From the NCBI RefSeq assembly GCF_004804315.1, contig NZ_SRXX01000008.1, positions 1 to 64,000 of the forward strand: 64,000 bases of DNA, read 5' to 3'. Below, in pieces: positions 45,182 through 56,016 of this stretch (position 1 is the stretch's first letter; each line of letters opens with the position of its first letter). Position numbers and translations under genes: made by a program. The notes under the pieces were generated by a model that was not told the origin of the DNA, searched no databases, and saw only the letters and a list, made by a program, of their open reading frames with translations. Source of the stretch: Flagellimonas onchidii. Its GTDB lineage: Bacteria > Bacteroidota > Bacteroidia > Flavobacteriales > Flavobacteriaceae.

Positions 45182-46969
45182 TTAGTTGATCGCATCACCT
45201 CTTAATCGCCGGAAATGCTTTCTGGCTTTTGGGAAATAATAACTGTCTTGATAGTTGTAGAGGATTTTTTCGTAATGTTCTTTAGCCTTTTCGGAATCAT
45301 CCATTTTGGTTCGATAGAGTTCACCTAATGCAAAATGTGCATCATCGGCCAAAATGCCATCAGCATAAAATTCCACTATCTTTTTATAATTGAACTCTGC
45401 ATCGGAATAGGCCTTTTTAGCTTCCAGCAATTCTGCTTGCTTCAGAAGCGCTTCATCTTCAATTTTTTCTCCCTTATGGTTTTGCAGAATATCTTCCAAG
45501 GCATCAATGGCCTCTTCATTTTTATTTTGATAGGCCAACAGATCGGCACGAGCATATTTTTTAAGTGCGGTTTGTGTGGAATCTTCCAAAGAATTGTCCG
45601 AAATCAATAAACTAAGTTGCATTGCATCATTGGCGATCAATTGCGAAGTTGAGCTGCGTAGAACTTTTAATTGGGTCAACGCCCAATCAAAGTCACCTTT
45701 ATAAAAGCTGGTCTGTGCTACCTTGAAACGGGCATCTTGCCCCAACACATCGTTTTTTAAACTTTTTTGAACCTGGGTGAAATAAATCAAAGCTTGATTA
45801 AACTTTTGGTCGAACACCAAAATATCGCCTAAAGCCAATTTCACATAAGCTTTGACTGTTCTGCCCATGGGAAGTTCCAAGCTTTTCTTTAGCATTGAAA
45901 TTGCAGGCTGGGGATTTTCTCTTTTAAAGGTCAAGAAATTGGCATATGCAATCTGCAATTGCAGTGTTCGGCTTTGATTGCCGTATTCATTTACCAATTC
46001 TTTGAACTGTCTTTCAACGTTATCTAGTTTTTTATTATTGGTTTCAACAAGCTCAATATCTATTAAGTTGAGTTCTGCATTTAATCTGGTAACAGGGACA
46101 TTGCTGTTTTCAACGATGAATTCAAAAATTGAAGTAGCAGATTCATAATCCTTTTCTTCCAAAGCAATTTGTCCTAGGCTGTTGAGTCTGTCCATTGATG
46201 AACTTTCCGTACGCTTATATATGGCCTTTTCTTGATTAAATGCGCTACCGTATTGCTTTTGTTGGACAAAAAGCCAACTCAACAACTCATTCCATACGAT
46301 ATCAGGGTTTTTCTGGGCATTTTTCAATAATACTTTTCTGAGTAATATGTTATTTGGGTTAGATGGTTCTTCGGAAATAAAGTCATCTATACTTCTCAGA
46401 ATGTTAGAGCGTGATGTTCTTCCATCTACAATCAAATTCAGGTAAGCTTGGTACATTTTTTCAATGTTGCCCTGTTCTCCATAGATTCGTGCCAATTGAA
46501 AGTCATAATTCAAATCGGGCTTTAGTTCCATTGCCCTGGTATATGCTTGGATTGCATAATCAAGTAGTGCATATTTTTGGAATCGATAACCTATACTATA
46601 GCCGAAATTTGGATTTTCTTCTATTTTTTGAAGGGCTTTGTTATAATAGGTCGTTGATTGTTGAGATTGGTCTTGCAATGTGTAGTTATAGCCCAATTCT
46701 ATATAAAACGTGGGGAAGGCATACGTTTCATTGATCTTTTTTAGAAGAAAGGTTTCAGTGTCGGTATATCGTTCCAATTGTTGATAGCAGGCTACCAAAC
46801 CTTCAGAATAATCTGTTCGTCTAGGATTCTTCTTTACTAAGTTTTCATAAAAGATGACGGCTTTTTCATAATTCCCATCATTGAAGTATTGTTTAGCCAA
46901 GAAGTCCTCCTGCGCTTGAATGGGGATTTGATATAAAATAAATGAAATAAGAAATAAAAGAAACCTCAA
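45182..46969 (-). CDS. Secreted tetratricopeptide-repeat protein
   Basis: 595 residues with a signal peptide (about 1-19, 'IPIQAQ'). The start is a TTG; no ATG is available before the in-frame stop just upstream. Many TPR units are visible ('DGNYEKAVIFYENLVKKNP', 'GELYRTKMDDSEKAKEHYEK' and similar), covering most of the protein. Periplasmic or outer-membrane-associated scaffold, a common but unassigned gene next to serS in Flavobacteria. It is followed by DUF4286. Confidence 0.83.
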   Translation of the reverse strand: MRFLLFLISFILYQIPIQAQEDFLAKQYFNDGNYEKAVIFYENLVKKNPRRTDYSEGLVACYQQLERYTDTETFLLKKINETYAFPTFYIELGYNYTLQDQSQQSTTYYNKALQKIEENPNFGYSIGYRFQKYALLDYAIQAYTRAMELKPDLNYDFQLARIYGEQGNIEKMYQAYLNLIVDGRTSRSNILRSIDDFISEEPSNPNNILLRKVLLKNAQKNPDIVWNELLSWLFVQQKQYGSAFNQEKAIYKRTESSSMDRLNSLGQIALEEKDYESATSIFEFIVENSNVPVTRLNAELNLIDIELVETNNKKLDNVERQFKELVNEYGNQSRTLQLQIAYANFLTFKRENPQPAISMLKKSLELPMGRTVKAYVKLALGDILVFDQKFNQALIYFTQVQKSLKNDVLGQDARFKVAQTSFYKGDFDWALTQLKVLRSSTSQLIANDAMQLSLLISDNSLEDSTQTALKKYARADLLAYQNKNEEAIDALEDILQNHKGEKIEDEALLKQAELLEAKKAYSDAEFNYKKIVEFYADGILADDAHFALGELYRTKMDDSEKAKEHYEKILYNYQDSYYFPKARKHFRRLRGDAIN

Positions 46970-47040
46970 TCCGCTGTTTTATTTCAAATATAACGTAGAA
47001 AAGTACTGGATTCTGTTAAGTGAATCCAAATAAATCTACC

Positions 47041-48312
47041 CTAGTTGATCACGTCGAACCCACAATAAGGAACTAATACCTCTGGAATCTTAATGCCATC
47101 TGGAGTTTGATAATTCTCCAATATGCCGGCCAAAACCCTTGGGAGTGCAAGAGCGCTTCCGTTTAATGTGTGGGCTAATTGACTTTTTCCATTCTCATCC
47201 TTAAAACGAAGTTTTAGCCTATTGGCTTGAAAGGTTTCGAAATTGGAAACAGAGCTGATTTCAAGCCATCTGTCTTGAGCTGTTGAAAAAACTTCGAAGT
47301 CATAGGTAAGAGCTGAAGTAAACCCTAGATCTCCACCGCAGAGTCGTAAAATTCGATACGGTAGTTTTAAATCTCTCAAAATGTTCTTGACATGTTCTAC
47401 CATTTCGTCCAAAGCCTTATAAGACTTATCCGGATGCTCTATCCGAACCACTTCAACCTTATCAAACTGGTGTAACCTATTCAATCCTCTAACATGGGCA
47501 CCATAACTTCCCGCTTCTCTTCTGAAACATGGAGTGTAGCCAGTATACTTGATTGGGAAATTATCTTGGGGAACAATATCTCCTCTGTGTAAGTTGGTGA
47601 TAGGAACTTCGGCTGTTGGAATAAGATAAAGATCATCTGCCTGAACATGATACATTTGGCCTTCTTTGTCGGGTAGTTGCCCTGTGCCATAACCAGAGGC
47701 TTCATTAACCATATGTGGTGGCTGAACTTCCAAATATCCTGCCTCGGTATTCTTGTCTAGGAAGTAAGAGATCAATGCGCGTTGCAAGCGAGCACCTTTT
47801 CCTTTATATACTGGAAAACCAGCTCCTGTAACCTTTACTCCAAGTTCAAAATCAATGATATCATACTTTTTTGCCAATTCCCAATGGGGTAAAGCACCTT
47901 CCACAAGTTGAGGAATATCTCCTTCACGAAAAACCTCTTCATTGTCCTCATCCGTACTTCCATCTGGTACAGATTCATGGGGGATATTGGGAACTTGATA
48001 GAGTTGTTCCTGTAAGGCTTCGGCGGTAGCATTTAGCTCTTCGGCCAGTTGCTTTGCAGCTTCTTTTAATCCCGCCGTTTGAGCTTTTAATACATTGGCT
48101 TCTTGAGCTTTTCCTGATTTAAAAAGCATCCCGATTTCCTTTGATAATTTATTGGATTCAGCCAAGGTGCTATCGAGTTCGGTTTGAACAGCACGTCTTT
48201 TCTCATCCAAATCAAGTATCGCCGAAAGGATGGGTTCGGCATCAATGTTTCTTTTTGAAAGAGCCTTGATGAACCCCTCTTTGTTTTCACGAATTTTATG
48301 AAGCTGTAGCAT
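47041..48312 (-). CDS. serS: Seryl-tRNA synthetase
   Basis: 423 residues. N-terminal coiled-coil arm for the tRNA variable loop (about 28-105), then the class II core with motif 2 'CFRREAGSYGAHVRGLNRLH' (about 261) and motif 3 near the end ('HTLNGSALALPRVLAGILEN'). It charges tRNA-Ser. Starts at an ATG with a TAAATTTG box (minus strand, 48331-48338) 19 nt upstream. Confidence 0.97.
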   Translation of the reverse strand: MLQLHKIRENKEGFIKALSKRNIDAEPILSAILDLDEKRRAVQTELDSTLAESNKLSKEIGMLFKSGKAQEANVLKAQTAGLKEAAKQLAEELNATAEALQEQLYQVPNIPHESVPDGSTDEDNEEVFREGDIPQLVEGALPHWELAKKYDIIDFELGVKVTGAGFPVYKGKGARLQRALISYFLDKNTEAGYLEVQPPHMVNEASGYGTGQLPDKEGQMYHVQADDLYLIPTAEVPITNLHRGDIVPQDNFPIKYTGYTPCFRREAGSYGAHVRGLNRLHQFDKVEVVRIEHPDKSYKALDEMVEHVKNILRDLKLPYRILRLCGGDLGFTSALTYDFEVFSTAQDRWLEISSVSNFETFQANRLKLRFKDENGKSQLAHTLNGSALALPRVLAGILENYQTPDGIKIPEVLVPYCGFDVIN

Positions 48313-48330
48313 TGATTTTTATTTAAGCTG

Positions 48331-48338
48331 CAAATTTA
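48331..48338 (-). promoter_or_regulatory. -7 element of serS
   Basis: The minus strand reads TAAATTTG, an exact TAnnTTTG, 18 nt upstream of the serS ATG. No clear -33 partner. Confidence 0.45.
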
Positions 48339-48454
48339 GGGTATCTTATGAATTTACGGCACAGCCAACCAATACATTAAAGCAAAAAGGGAATTAAATC
48401 TTGGTTTTACTCGAGTAATGGGTGTGGTTCGTTGTCCAACTTAAGATAAAGAAG

Positions 48455-49057
48455 TCATGGTTTTGCTAAACAGTTTTCTTTTTTGAATAAGTTTTTAAAC
48501 AATAAAACAAAAAACTTAGGAGAGTTATGATATATAGTTTCCCTTAATTGTTTTAAAGCTCGGCTGATATGTTTTTCCACCGTCTTTTCGGAAAGGTTAA
48601 GTTCTTCGGCAATTTCCTTGTATTTGTAGCCCTCCTTTTTATTGAGCAAAAATACTCTTTTACGCTTTTCAGGTAATTGGTCTATGGCTGCTTCCAGAAG
48701 CTTGACTTTTTCTTTCAAAATGTCTGCATCCAAATCGACCATATGATCTAAAATTTCCTGTTTTAATTCCAGCAGCATTTTTTCCTTTTGCTTCAATTTG
48801 CCTTTCTCCTTGACAAATTCGTTGAAGGTTGCTCTGTATAAATAACTTTTTAGAGAGGATGTAATTTCAATTTTATCCCTTTTTACCCAAATTTTGAGCA
48901 ATACGTTTTGAACAATGTCCTCTGCCTGATGTAGGTCATGCGTCAAAGTGTGGCAGTATTGCACCAAATTCTCATAATGGAGATCATAGAGATTTTTATA
49001 CGCTATTTCGTCGCCTCTTTGTAATCCAATTGTCAATATTTCTTTTTCTATGGGCAA
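48455..49057 (-). CDS. FecI-like ECF RNA polymerase sigma factor
   Basis: 200 residues, starting with TTG. Region 2 is 'YENLVQYCHTLTHDLHQAED' to 'SLKSYLYRATFNEFVKEK'; region 4 is 'INQLPEKRKRVFLLNKKEGY' with helix-turn-helix 'KEIAEELNLSEKTVEKHISR'. It should direct transcription of the neighbouring SusCD genes once the FecR anti-sigma releases it. Transcribed divergently from fecR, across about 120 bp. Confidence 0.93.
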   Translation of the reverse strand: MPIEKEILTIGLQRGDEIAYKNLYDLHYENLVQYCHTLTHDLHQAEDIVQNVLLKIWVKRDKIEITSSLKSYLYRATFNEFVKEKGKLKQKEKMLLELKQEILDHMVDLDADILKEKVKLLEAAIDQLPEKRKRVFLLNKKEGYKYKEIAEELNLSEKTVEKHISRALKQLRETIYHNSPKFFVLLFKNLFKKENCLAKP

Positions 49058-49175
49058 TTTTTTGAATGAAGTCAGTTTGTGATATGCCTAGTAAGATAGA
49101 CAAATATTAAAAAAAGTTTAAAAAAAGTGTAGGGTAATTATTGAATTGTAGGTCATAGTGGTATATATCGTCCGC

Positions 49176-50351
49176 ATGACAGACAGAAAACTGGAAATTT
49201 TATTACGAAATTATAATAGGGGAAATTTGACCGAAAAAGAATTAAATCTTCTATTTGAAGCACTTTCAGATGAAAAAAACAGGAAAAACTACAAACAATT
49301 AACGGAGGTCGAATATCTGCTGTCTGTCAAGTATGCAAATGTTGATTCCAAAAAAGCGTATCAAGATTTTCTACAACAAAAGTTGCTTCAACAAAAGAGA
49401 TTGCATACGATAAAGAGAAGAAATGCTTTCATGAAGTATGCGGCCATTTTCCTATGTCTTATTGGTTTGGGCTATTTTGTTTGGTTAAACAATGGGATGG
49501 GATCTTCCATAGAATCTAAACTTCAAATCGAAGAACACGATATAACCTTGCAATTAGAGAATGGAGAAATAAGGGTAATAAAGGAAGATGGTGGTTCTCA
49601 AATAGTGGATAAGCAAGGACGAATCTTGGCAGAACAAGACGGATATGGAATAGTTTATGGAGATAATCAAAACATCAATAAGCTTGTCTACAATGAACTA
49701 CATGTTCCTTTTGGCAAAAAGTTTCGTATAGAGCTTTCCGATGGCACTACGGTTCATTTGAATTCTGGATCCATGCTAAAATATCCGGTAAAATTTATAG
49801 CTGGTAACAATCGTGATGTATATATAAAGGGAGAAGCGTTTTTTGAAGTAGCTGAAGACAAGGAGAGCCCTTTCACCGTACATGCGGGTGATGTAAATGT
49901 TAGGGTCTTGGGGACGAGTTTTAATGTTTCTTCTTATGAAGAGGACCTGAGCGTAAATACGGTTTTAGTTTCAGGTCACGTCGGGTTATATAATTCTTCA
50001 ACTGGATATGATCAAGTTACATCTTTTGACATTCAACCTGAGCAAATGGGGATATGGGATAAAAATGACAAGGAGTTCACCTCAAAAAAGGTAGATGCCG
50101 AGATTTATACCGCTTGGATAAATGGTAAACTCATTTTTAGGGATTTGCCATTTAGGGTCATCCGCAAAAAATTAGAAAGGCACTATAATGTTTCAATAAT
50201 CAATTCAGACGAAGTGTTTGATGAAAATACGTTTAGTGGAGCTTTTGATATTGAAAGCATTGAAGAAGTCTTGGAGACTTTCCATAGAAACTTTGGAATT
50301 CAATATGAGATAATTGACAATAAAGTAATTATAAAATCTAAAACTGAATAG
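49176..50351 (+). CDS. FecR-family anti-sigma factor
   Basis: 391 residues from the ATG at 49176. Cytoplasmic N-terminal part (about 1-85) binds the sigma factor; one membrane segment (about 87-104, 'AAIFLCLIGLGYFVW'); periplasmic FecR domain ('FGKKFRIELSDGTTVHLNSG', 'GEAFFEVAEDKESPFTVHAG') and C-terminal DUF4974 ('FRDLPFRVIRKKLERHYNVS'). It relays a signal from the STN domain of the SusC protein encoded next to the sigma factor. Confidence 0.95.
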   Translation: MTDRKLEILLRNYNRGNLTEKELNLLFEALSDEKNRKNYKQLTEVEYLLSVKYANVDSKKAYQDFLQQKLLQQKRLHTIKRRNAFMKYAAIFLCLIGLGYFVWLNNGMGSSIESKLQIEEHDITLQLENGEIRVIKEDGGSQIVDKQGRILAEQDGYGIVYGDNQNINKLVYNELHVPFGKKFRIELSDGTTVHLNSGSMLKYPVKFIAGNNRDVYIKGEAFFEVAEDKESPFTVHAGDVNVRVLGTSFNVSSYEEDLSVNTVLVSGHVGLYNSSTGYDQVTSFDIQPEQMGIWDKNDKEFTSKKVDAEIYTAWINGKLIFRDLPFRVIRKKLERHYNVSIINSDEVFDENTFSGAFDIESIEEVLETFHRNFGIQYEIIDNKVIIKSKTE

Positions 50352-50472
50352 CCTATGCAAAATAACTGACCAATCAACCAAAATTTAATTAGAAGAAAGA
50401 AGGGGAATGCTCGCAACACTCCCCCTACAATGACGTTCGATTAAAAATAACCAAACAAAGCAATACAAAAGT

Positions 50473-53400
50473 ATGAAAAAACCAACTGTTCTTGGGGGGC
50501 TGATTTTTCCCCTCAAGTTTGATCTTAAGATGAAATTAACCACAATTCTCATATTAGCGGTTTTTTTTCAGATCAATGCAAGTACTTATTCACAAAGTAC
50601 ACGAATTTCCCTTGATCTTGAGCAAGTGGCATTGGAAGATGCCTTGGATGAGATAGAATCATTGACAGAGTTCAAGTTTTTTATTGATACCCAAAAGATA
50701 AATGTAGAAAGAAGGGTGACCTTTAAGGGAAAGAATGCGAAAATAGACAGGGTTCTTAGAAAAATATTTCAAGGAACCGATATTGTCTATGAGATTTTCA
50801 ATAAACAGATTATTTTAAGAAGGGAGGTATCAAAAGTATCTACCTCAGTTATGGGAGTGCAACTGGTGGATGAAAACAATGCTCCCCAATTTACAGTTAC
50901 GGGGACGATTGTTGATGAGCAAGGGGTTCCGTTAGCAGGAGCCAATGTAGTTGAAAAGGGCACCGTTAATGGTACGCAAGCTGATTTTGATGGTAATTTT
51001 ACATTAAATGTAGCTGATGGAAACGCCATCTTGGTGTTCTCTTATTTAGGTTTTGCGACTCAGGAAGTGGGAGTTAATAATAGGACTTCGTTGACCATAA
51101 ACATGCAAGAAGATGCGGCAGGTTTGGATGAAGTTGTTGTGGTAGGTTTCGGTACACAAAAGAAAAGGAGTGTGGTTGGATCTGTCTCTTCTGTTACAGC
51201 ATCTGATCTTAAAATTCCTTCGAGTAACTTAACTACGGCATTGGCTGGGAGGGTCGCAGGTGTTATTTCTTTCCAAAGAAGCGGTGAGCCTGGAGCGGAT
51301 AACGCCCAATTCTTTGTTAGAGGGGCTACTACGTTTGCGTTAGGAGCAAGCCCTTTAATTTTAATTGATGGTGTAGAGTTCTCAGCAGATGATCTAGCTC
51401 GTTTGCATCCTGACGATATTGCTTCGTTTTCGATTTTAAAGGATGCGACCACTACCGCAGTTTATGGAGCACGGGGGGCGAATGGTATTATTTATGTGAC
51501 GACGAAAATAGGGGTAGTGGGTAAACCAAAATTTTCTTTACGTTACGAAAATTCGCTGAATTTCAACACCCAACTTCCAAAATTTGCAGACCCCATAACG
51601 TATATGCGTTTGGCCAACGAAGCTTCAAGAACAAGAAATCCCCTAGCGGAGGTACCATTCTCAGAAGAACGTATTACTAATGTGCAAAGTGGTCTAAACA
51701 CTAATGTTTTTCCACAAACAAACTGGCAAGAAAAACTGATTAGGGATTTTGGCTTGAGCAAGCGTTTTAATTTTAACGTTCGTGGAGGTGGAGAAGTGGC
51801 ACAATATTATGTGACTGCGGCATATACCAATGATAAAGGAGTTCTGGTGGATGATCCGTCCGGGGCAGCTGACAATAATGTGAATTTAGATCGTTTTGTG
51901 GTTAGGTCCAATGTAAGTGTTAATCTAACAAAGACTACTAAGGCAACTATTAGATTGCAATCATCGTTAGATCGCTCAACAGGTCCAAGTGTGCCTGGTG
52001 GCGGGTCACCAGGTGCTAACGTTTTTGCACGAACGTTGCTGGCTAGTCCGGTAAGGTTTCCGGCAGTATACGATACCGATGAAGCCAATGTGAACAACCC
52101 TGCCACTTTATTTGGTAACCAGCGAGTTACCAACGTTCCTGGCGCAGCAGGAGATGCATTTTATATCAACCCTTTTGCTGAACTGGTTAGTGGATTTAGG
52201 CGGGCCAGTACAGCCGCTACCTTATTGCAAATAGAACTTAATCAGGATTTGTCCGGTATTACAGAAGGATTAAGCATGCGCTTTTTAGGGAATTCCAACA
52301 GAAATTCTAGCTTTTTTAATACAAGACAATCCATTCCATTTTGGTTTTTTGCTTCAGAAGATAATTATGACAGAGTCAATGATACATATTTTCTGACAAG
52401 ACTAAACCCGAACGAGGGAAGTCGTGTCCTAGAGTTTAATGAAGGAACACGTAATGTTTCCAATGTTCTATATGGGGAATTTGCATTAAACTATGCGAGA
52501 ACTTTTAATGACAAACATGAGTTAAGCGGTACTATTGTGGGTATAGGCAGGGAATTGATTGATGGTAATGCTAATACGTTGCAGTTATCATTACCAAGTA
52601 GAAATATTGGCGTTTCTGGCCGTATAACCTACGGTCTGAACAATAAATATTTTGCAGAGTTTGGCTTTGGCTACAACGGCTCAGAACGATTTTCTGAAGG
52701 AAGACGTTTTGGTTTTTTCCCATCTGCCGGTGCAGGTTGGACAATTTCTGAAGAACCTTTCTTTAAAAAATTGTCCAATACCATTAACTTTCTTAAGTTG
52801 AGAGGCTCTTATGGTGTAGTTGGAAATGATGCCATTGGTGATAGAAATGATCGTTTTTTCTATCTTTCAGAAATTTTCTCCGAAAATGACCTGAGAGATG
52901 GTGAGGACCTTCCAGCTTACATATTTGGAAGGGACTTAGATAACGCGGTAACCGGATTTGGAATCAGGCGTTATGAAAACAGAAATATTTTATGGGAAGT
53001 TGGTAAAAAACTTAATCTTGGATTTGATGCAAGTTTATTCAATAATGCCCTAAATATCCAAGCGGATTATTTCACGGAAACAAGGGAGGATATCCTTATT
53101 AACAGAAGGCCTCCATTGAGTCTGGGGCTGCAAGCGGTTACTAGGGCCAATCTAGGGGTAGCCAAAACCAAAGGTTTTGACGGCTCAATAGATGCCAATT
53201 TCAATATAAACAATGATTGGTGGCTTACGGCAAGGGTTAATTTTACCTATTCAAACGGTAGAATAACACAATTTGAAGAAGATAACTTTGCGGATCGAAA
53301 TGCACCATTCCGTTCTATTATTGGCTCTAAGATCAATCAGCAGTTCGGTTTTATTGCTGAACGCTTGTTTATTGATGATGAAGATGTAAGGAATTCTCCG

Positions 53401-54048
53401 GCTCAAATATTTAACAACGTAAATGCCATTGCCGGCGATATAAAATATAAAGACATCAATCAAGATGGTGAAATAAACACCTTGGATTTGGTGCCTATAG
53501 GAAAACCCACAGTTCCACAGATTACCTATGGTTTCGGTTTCTCTATGGGATACAAAAAATTTGATTTATCGGCATTCTTCCAAGGAATCGGAGAAACATC
53601 ACTTTTTTTAGACGCTAGGGCGTTAGCGCCTTTTGGTAATGTCACTTTTGATGATAATCCCTTCATTGGAGAAACGCCGATTCTTAAGGCATTTGCCGAT
53701 AGCCATTGGTCAGAGGATAATAGGGATTTATTTGCTACTTACCCAAGATTGGATAATGGCGTAACACCGAATAATGCCCCTTTAGATCAAAATGATAATT
53801 TAATCCAAAGCACCTGGTGGTTAAGAGATGGTGCTTTTATGAGGTTAAAACAATTAGAATTGGGCTATACGTTAGACACGGAAAAACACAAAAACTTCTT
53901 TGGAATGGAGTCGTTTAGAATATACTTGGCAGGAACTAACCTACTAAAATGGAGCAAGTTTAAGCTGTGGGATCCTGAAGTTGGGGGTAATGGCTTTGGT
54001 TACCCACTTCAAAAGGTGTTTAATCTAGGTATATTGGCTAACTTTTAA
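50473..54048 (+). CDS. SusC/RagA TonB-dependent outer membrane receptor with STN domain
   Basis: 1191 residues. Signal peptide with a second possible ATG at residue 20. Then an STN domain (about 45-115, 'EDALDEIESLTEFKFFIDTQ'), a carboxypeptidase-regulatory-like domain ('GTIVDEQGVPLAGANVVEKG', about 143-215), the plug ('GFGTQKKRSVVGSVSSV') and a 22-strand barrel to the end. It imports an oligomeric nutrient with its SusD partner, 10 bp downstream. The STN domain allows signalling through the FecR protein to the sigma factor. The substrate cannot be told from sequence. Confidence 0.96.
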   Translation: MKKPTVLGGLIFPLKFDLKMKLTTILILAVFFQINASTYSQSTRISLDLEQVALEDALDEIESLTEFKFFIDTQKINVERRVTFKGKNAKIDRVLRKIFQGTDIVYEIFNKQIILRREVSKVSTSVMGVQLVDENNAPQFTVTGTIVDEQGVPLAGANVVEKGTVNGTQADFDGNFTLNVADGNAILVFSYLGFATQEVGVNNRTSLTINMQEDAAGLDEVVVVGFGTQKKRSVVGSVSSVTASDLKIPSSNLTTALAGRVAGVISFQRSGEPGADNAQFFVRGATTFALGASPLILIDGVEFSADDLARLHPDDIASFSILKDATTTAVYGARGANGIIYVTTKIGVVGKPKFSLRYENSLNFNTQLPKFADPITYMRLANEASRTRNPLAEVPFSEERITNVQSGLNTNVFPQTNWQEKLIRDFGLSKRFNFNVRGGGEVAQYYVTAAYTNDKGVLVDDPSGAADNNVNLDRFVVRSNVSVNLTKTTKATIRLQSSLDRSTGPSVPGGGSPGANVFARTLLASPVRFPAVYDTDEANVNNPATLFGNQRVTNVPGAAGDAFYINPFAELVSGFRRASTAATLLQIELNQDLSGITEGLSMRFLGNSNRNSSFFNTRQSIPFWFFASEDNYDRVNDTYFLTRLNPNEGSRVLEFNEGTRNVSNVLYGEFALNYARTFNDKHELSGTIVGIGRELIDGNANTLQLSLPSRNIGVSGRITYGLNNKYFAEFGFGYNGSERFSEGRRFGFFPSAGAGWTISEEPFFKKLSNTINFLKLRGSYGVVGNDAIGDRNDRFFYLSEIFSENDLRDGEDLPAYIFGRDLDNAVTGFGIRRYENRNILWEVGKKLNLGFDASLFNNALNIQADYFTETREDILINRRPPLSLGLQAVTRANLGVAKTKGFDGSIDANFNINNDWWLTARVNFTYSNGRITQFEEDNFADRNAPFRSIIGSKINQQFGFIAERLFIDDEDVRNSPAQIFNNVNAIAGDIKYKDINQDGEINTLDLVPIGKPTVPQITYGFGFSMGYKKFDLSAFFQGIGETSLFLDARALAPFGNVTFDDNPFIGETPILKAFADSHWSEDNRDLFATYPRLDNGVTPNNAPLDQNDNLIQSTWWLRDGAFMRLKQLELGYTLDTEKHKNFFGMESFRIYLAGTNLLKWSKFKLWDPEVGGNGFGYPLQKVFNLGILANF

Positions 54049-54058
54049 TAAAAAACGA

Positions 54059-55987
54059 ATGAAAAGAATTATAATAAAATTCATAACACCTTTGGTGTTG
54101 GTTATGGGGGTCTTTTCTTGTAGTGAATACTTGGATTTGGTACCAGAGAATGTCCCTACGATTGAATCTGTTTTTGAAAATAGGAACACAGCATTAGGGT
54201 TTCGGGCCACTATATATGATTACTTGCCAGGTTTTGGCAATATGCAGTCAAATCCAGCGCAATTTTCAGGAGATGAAAGTTGGCTAAATGATGATGCCTT
54301 TGATGCTTTTGATTTGCCAAAACCTGGAGTTATAGCTAGAGGTTTGCAAACAGTGGACAATAGTGCTTATGATTTTTGGGGAAATTTATATACAGGAATC
54401 AGGGACTGCAATGTTTTCTTGGAGAATATAGATGATGTAATAGATATGCCAGAGTCTGAAAAAAGGCAATGGGCTGCTGAGGCCAAAGCACTGAAGGCCT
54501 ATTACCACTTTTATCTGATGAGACTATATGGCCCAATTCCTATTGTAAGAACTAATTTGGATGTAAATACAGCACCCAATGATGTACAAGTATCAAGAAG
54601 TAGTGTGGACGACGTGACCGATTATATCGTGGAACTCATTGATGAAGCTTTACCTGACCTGGCACTACAAACAACTATAGAATTAGAATATGGTACCATT
54701 ACAAGGCCCGCTGCAGCTATGATAAAAGCAAAGGCTTTAATGCTCTCGGCAAGCCCATTGTTTAATGGGAATTCCGATTATGAAGGTTTTGTTGATGCTG
54801 AAGGCAATCAACTCATAAGTACCACCTTTGATGAAAATAAATGGACCGAAGCGGCTGAAGCTTGTAAAGAAGCTATTGATTTAGCGGAGGGCTCAGGGCA
54901 TAGGTTATTTGAATTCAATGAGGGGCAGATTCCGACAGCAGATATCATTTCAGATATCACAAAACTAAAACTTACCATTAGAGGAAGTGTTACGGCTCGT
55001 AATACCACAGAGGTTATTTGGGCAATTACTGGACGCCCTGTGACTGACCAAAGGCGTTCCATGGCAAAGTTGGAAGTGCCCGGTTCAACCGTATTCATAA
55101 GACGTTCGGCTATCGAAAATTTTCATGCGCCGACCTTAAGGATAGCAGAAATGTTCTATACTGAGAACGGAGTACCCATTGATGAAGACCCTAGTTTTGA
55201 TTTCGCCAATAGATTCCAAACAAGAACTGCATTATCTTCTGAAGGTACTGACTACTACATTAAGGCCAATTATACTACAGCTAGGTTGAATTTTGATAGG
55301 GAACCTAGGTTTTATGCTTCACTTGGTTTTGATGGTGGTATTTGGTATGGCCATGGCGTTTATGATGATGAGGCCTTTTTGGAACTTAGGGCCAAAGGTT
55401 TTGAGTCAGGAGGGATAGAAGATGAACAAGGAACTATAAGTTATTCCGCTACAGGTTATTTCGCCAAAAAGCTGGCGCATTTTAGAACAGAGGTGCCCAC
55501 AGTGTTTGGACAATTGCCAACTAGGGCTTACGCCTTTCCTTTGTTCAAGCTGTCCGATTTGTATTTGATGTATGCTGAAGCACTTAATGAATCCAAAAGC
55601 GCACCAGATGGCGAAGTGTACCAGTATATTGACATAGTAAGGGAAAGAGCCAATTTGGACGGTGTAGTGAATAGTTGGAGTGCACATTCCATTAATCCGG
55701 GCAAACCGACAACTAAAGAAGGTATGCGAGATATTATACGTCGCGAACGTAATATTGAATTGGTATTGGAAGGTCATCGTTTTTGGGATAATAGGCGTTG
55801 GAAAACGGCATTTGAGTTGATGAACACACCTATAAGAGGATGGAATATAAGAGGAACAACAACAGATTCTTATTATAATACGCAAACGCTTTTTCAGCCA
55901 GTATTTACTACAAGGGATTATTTATGGCCTTTATCTTTAGAAGTGCTTTTAAGAAACAAAAACCTAATACAAAACCCAGGGTGGTGA
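54059..55987 (+). CDS. RagB/SusD-family nutrient-binding lipoprotein
   Basis: 642 residues, lipobox 'VMGVFSC' (Cys about 21). It carries the TPR-rich SusD fold, with 'WAAEAKALKAYYHFYLMRLY' early and 'GMRDIIRRERNIELVLEGHRFWDNRRW' late (split here for brevity as 'IRRERNIELVLEGHRFWD'). It is the outer-membrane lid of the SusC barrel and binds the nutrient. It is in the same operon as SusC and the two following lipoproteins. Confidence 0.95.
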   Translation: MKRIIIKFITPLVLVMGVFSCSEYLDLVPENVPTIESVFENRNTALGFRATIYDYLPGFGNMQSNPAQFSGDESWLNDDAFDAFDLPKPGVIARGLQTVDNSAYDFWGNLYTGIRDCNVFLENIDDVIDMPESEKRQWAAEAKALKAYYHFYLMRLYGPIPIVRTNLDVNTAPNDVQVSRSSVDDVTDYIVELIDEALPDLALQTTIELEYGTITRPAAAMIKAKALMLSASPLFNGNSDYEGFVDAEGNQLISTTFDENKWTEAAEACKEAIDLAEGSGHRLFEFNEGQIPTADIISDITKLKLTIRGSVTARNTTEVIWAITGRPVTDQRRSMAKLEVPGSTVFIRRSAIENFHAPTLRIAEMFYTENGVPIDEDPSFDFANRFQTRTALSSEGTDYYIKANYTTARLNFDREPRFYASLGFDGGIWYGHGVYDDEAFLELRAKGFESGGIEDEQGTISYSATGYFAKKLAHFRTEVPTVFGQLPTRAYAFPLFKLSDLYLMYAEALNESKSAPDGEVYQYIDIVRERANLDGVVNSWSAHSINPGKPTTKEGMRDIIRRERNIELVLEGHRFWDNRRWKTAFELMNTPIRGWNIRGTTTDSYYNTQTLFQPVFTTRDYLWPLSLEVLLRNKNLIQNPGW

Positions 55988-56016
55988 TAAGACTTTGCTA
56001 ACTTGAAGAAAAATAG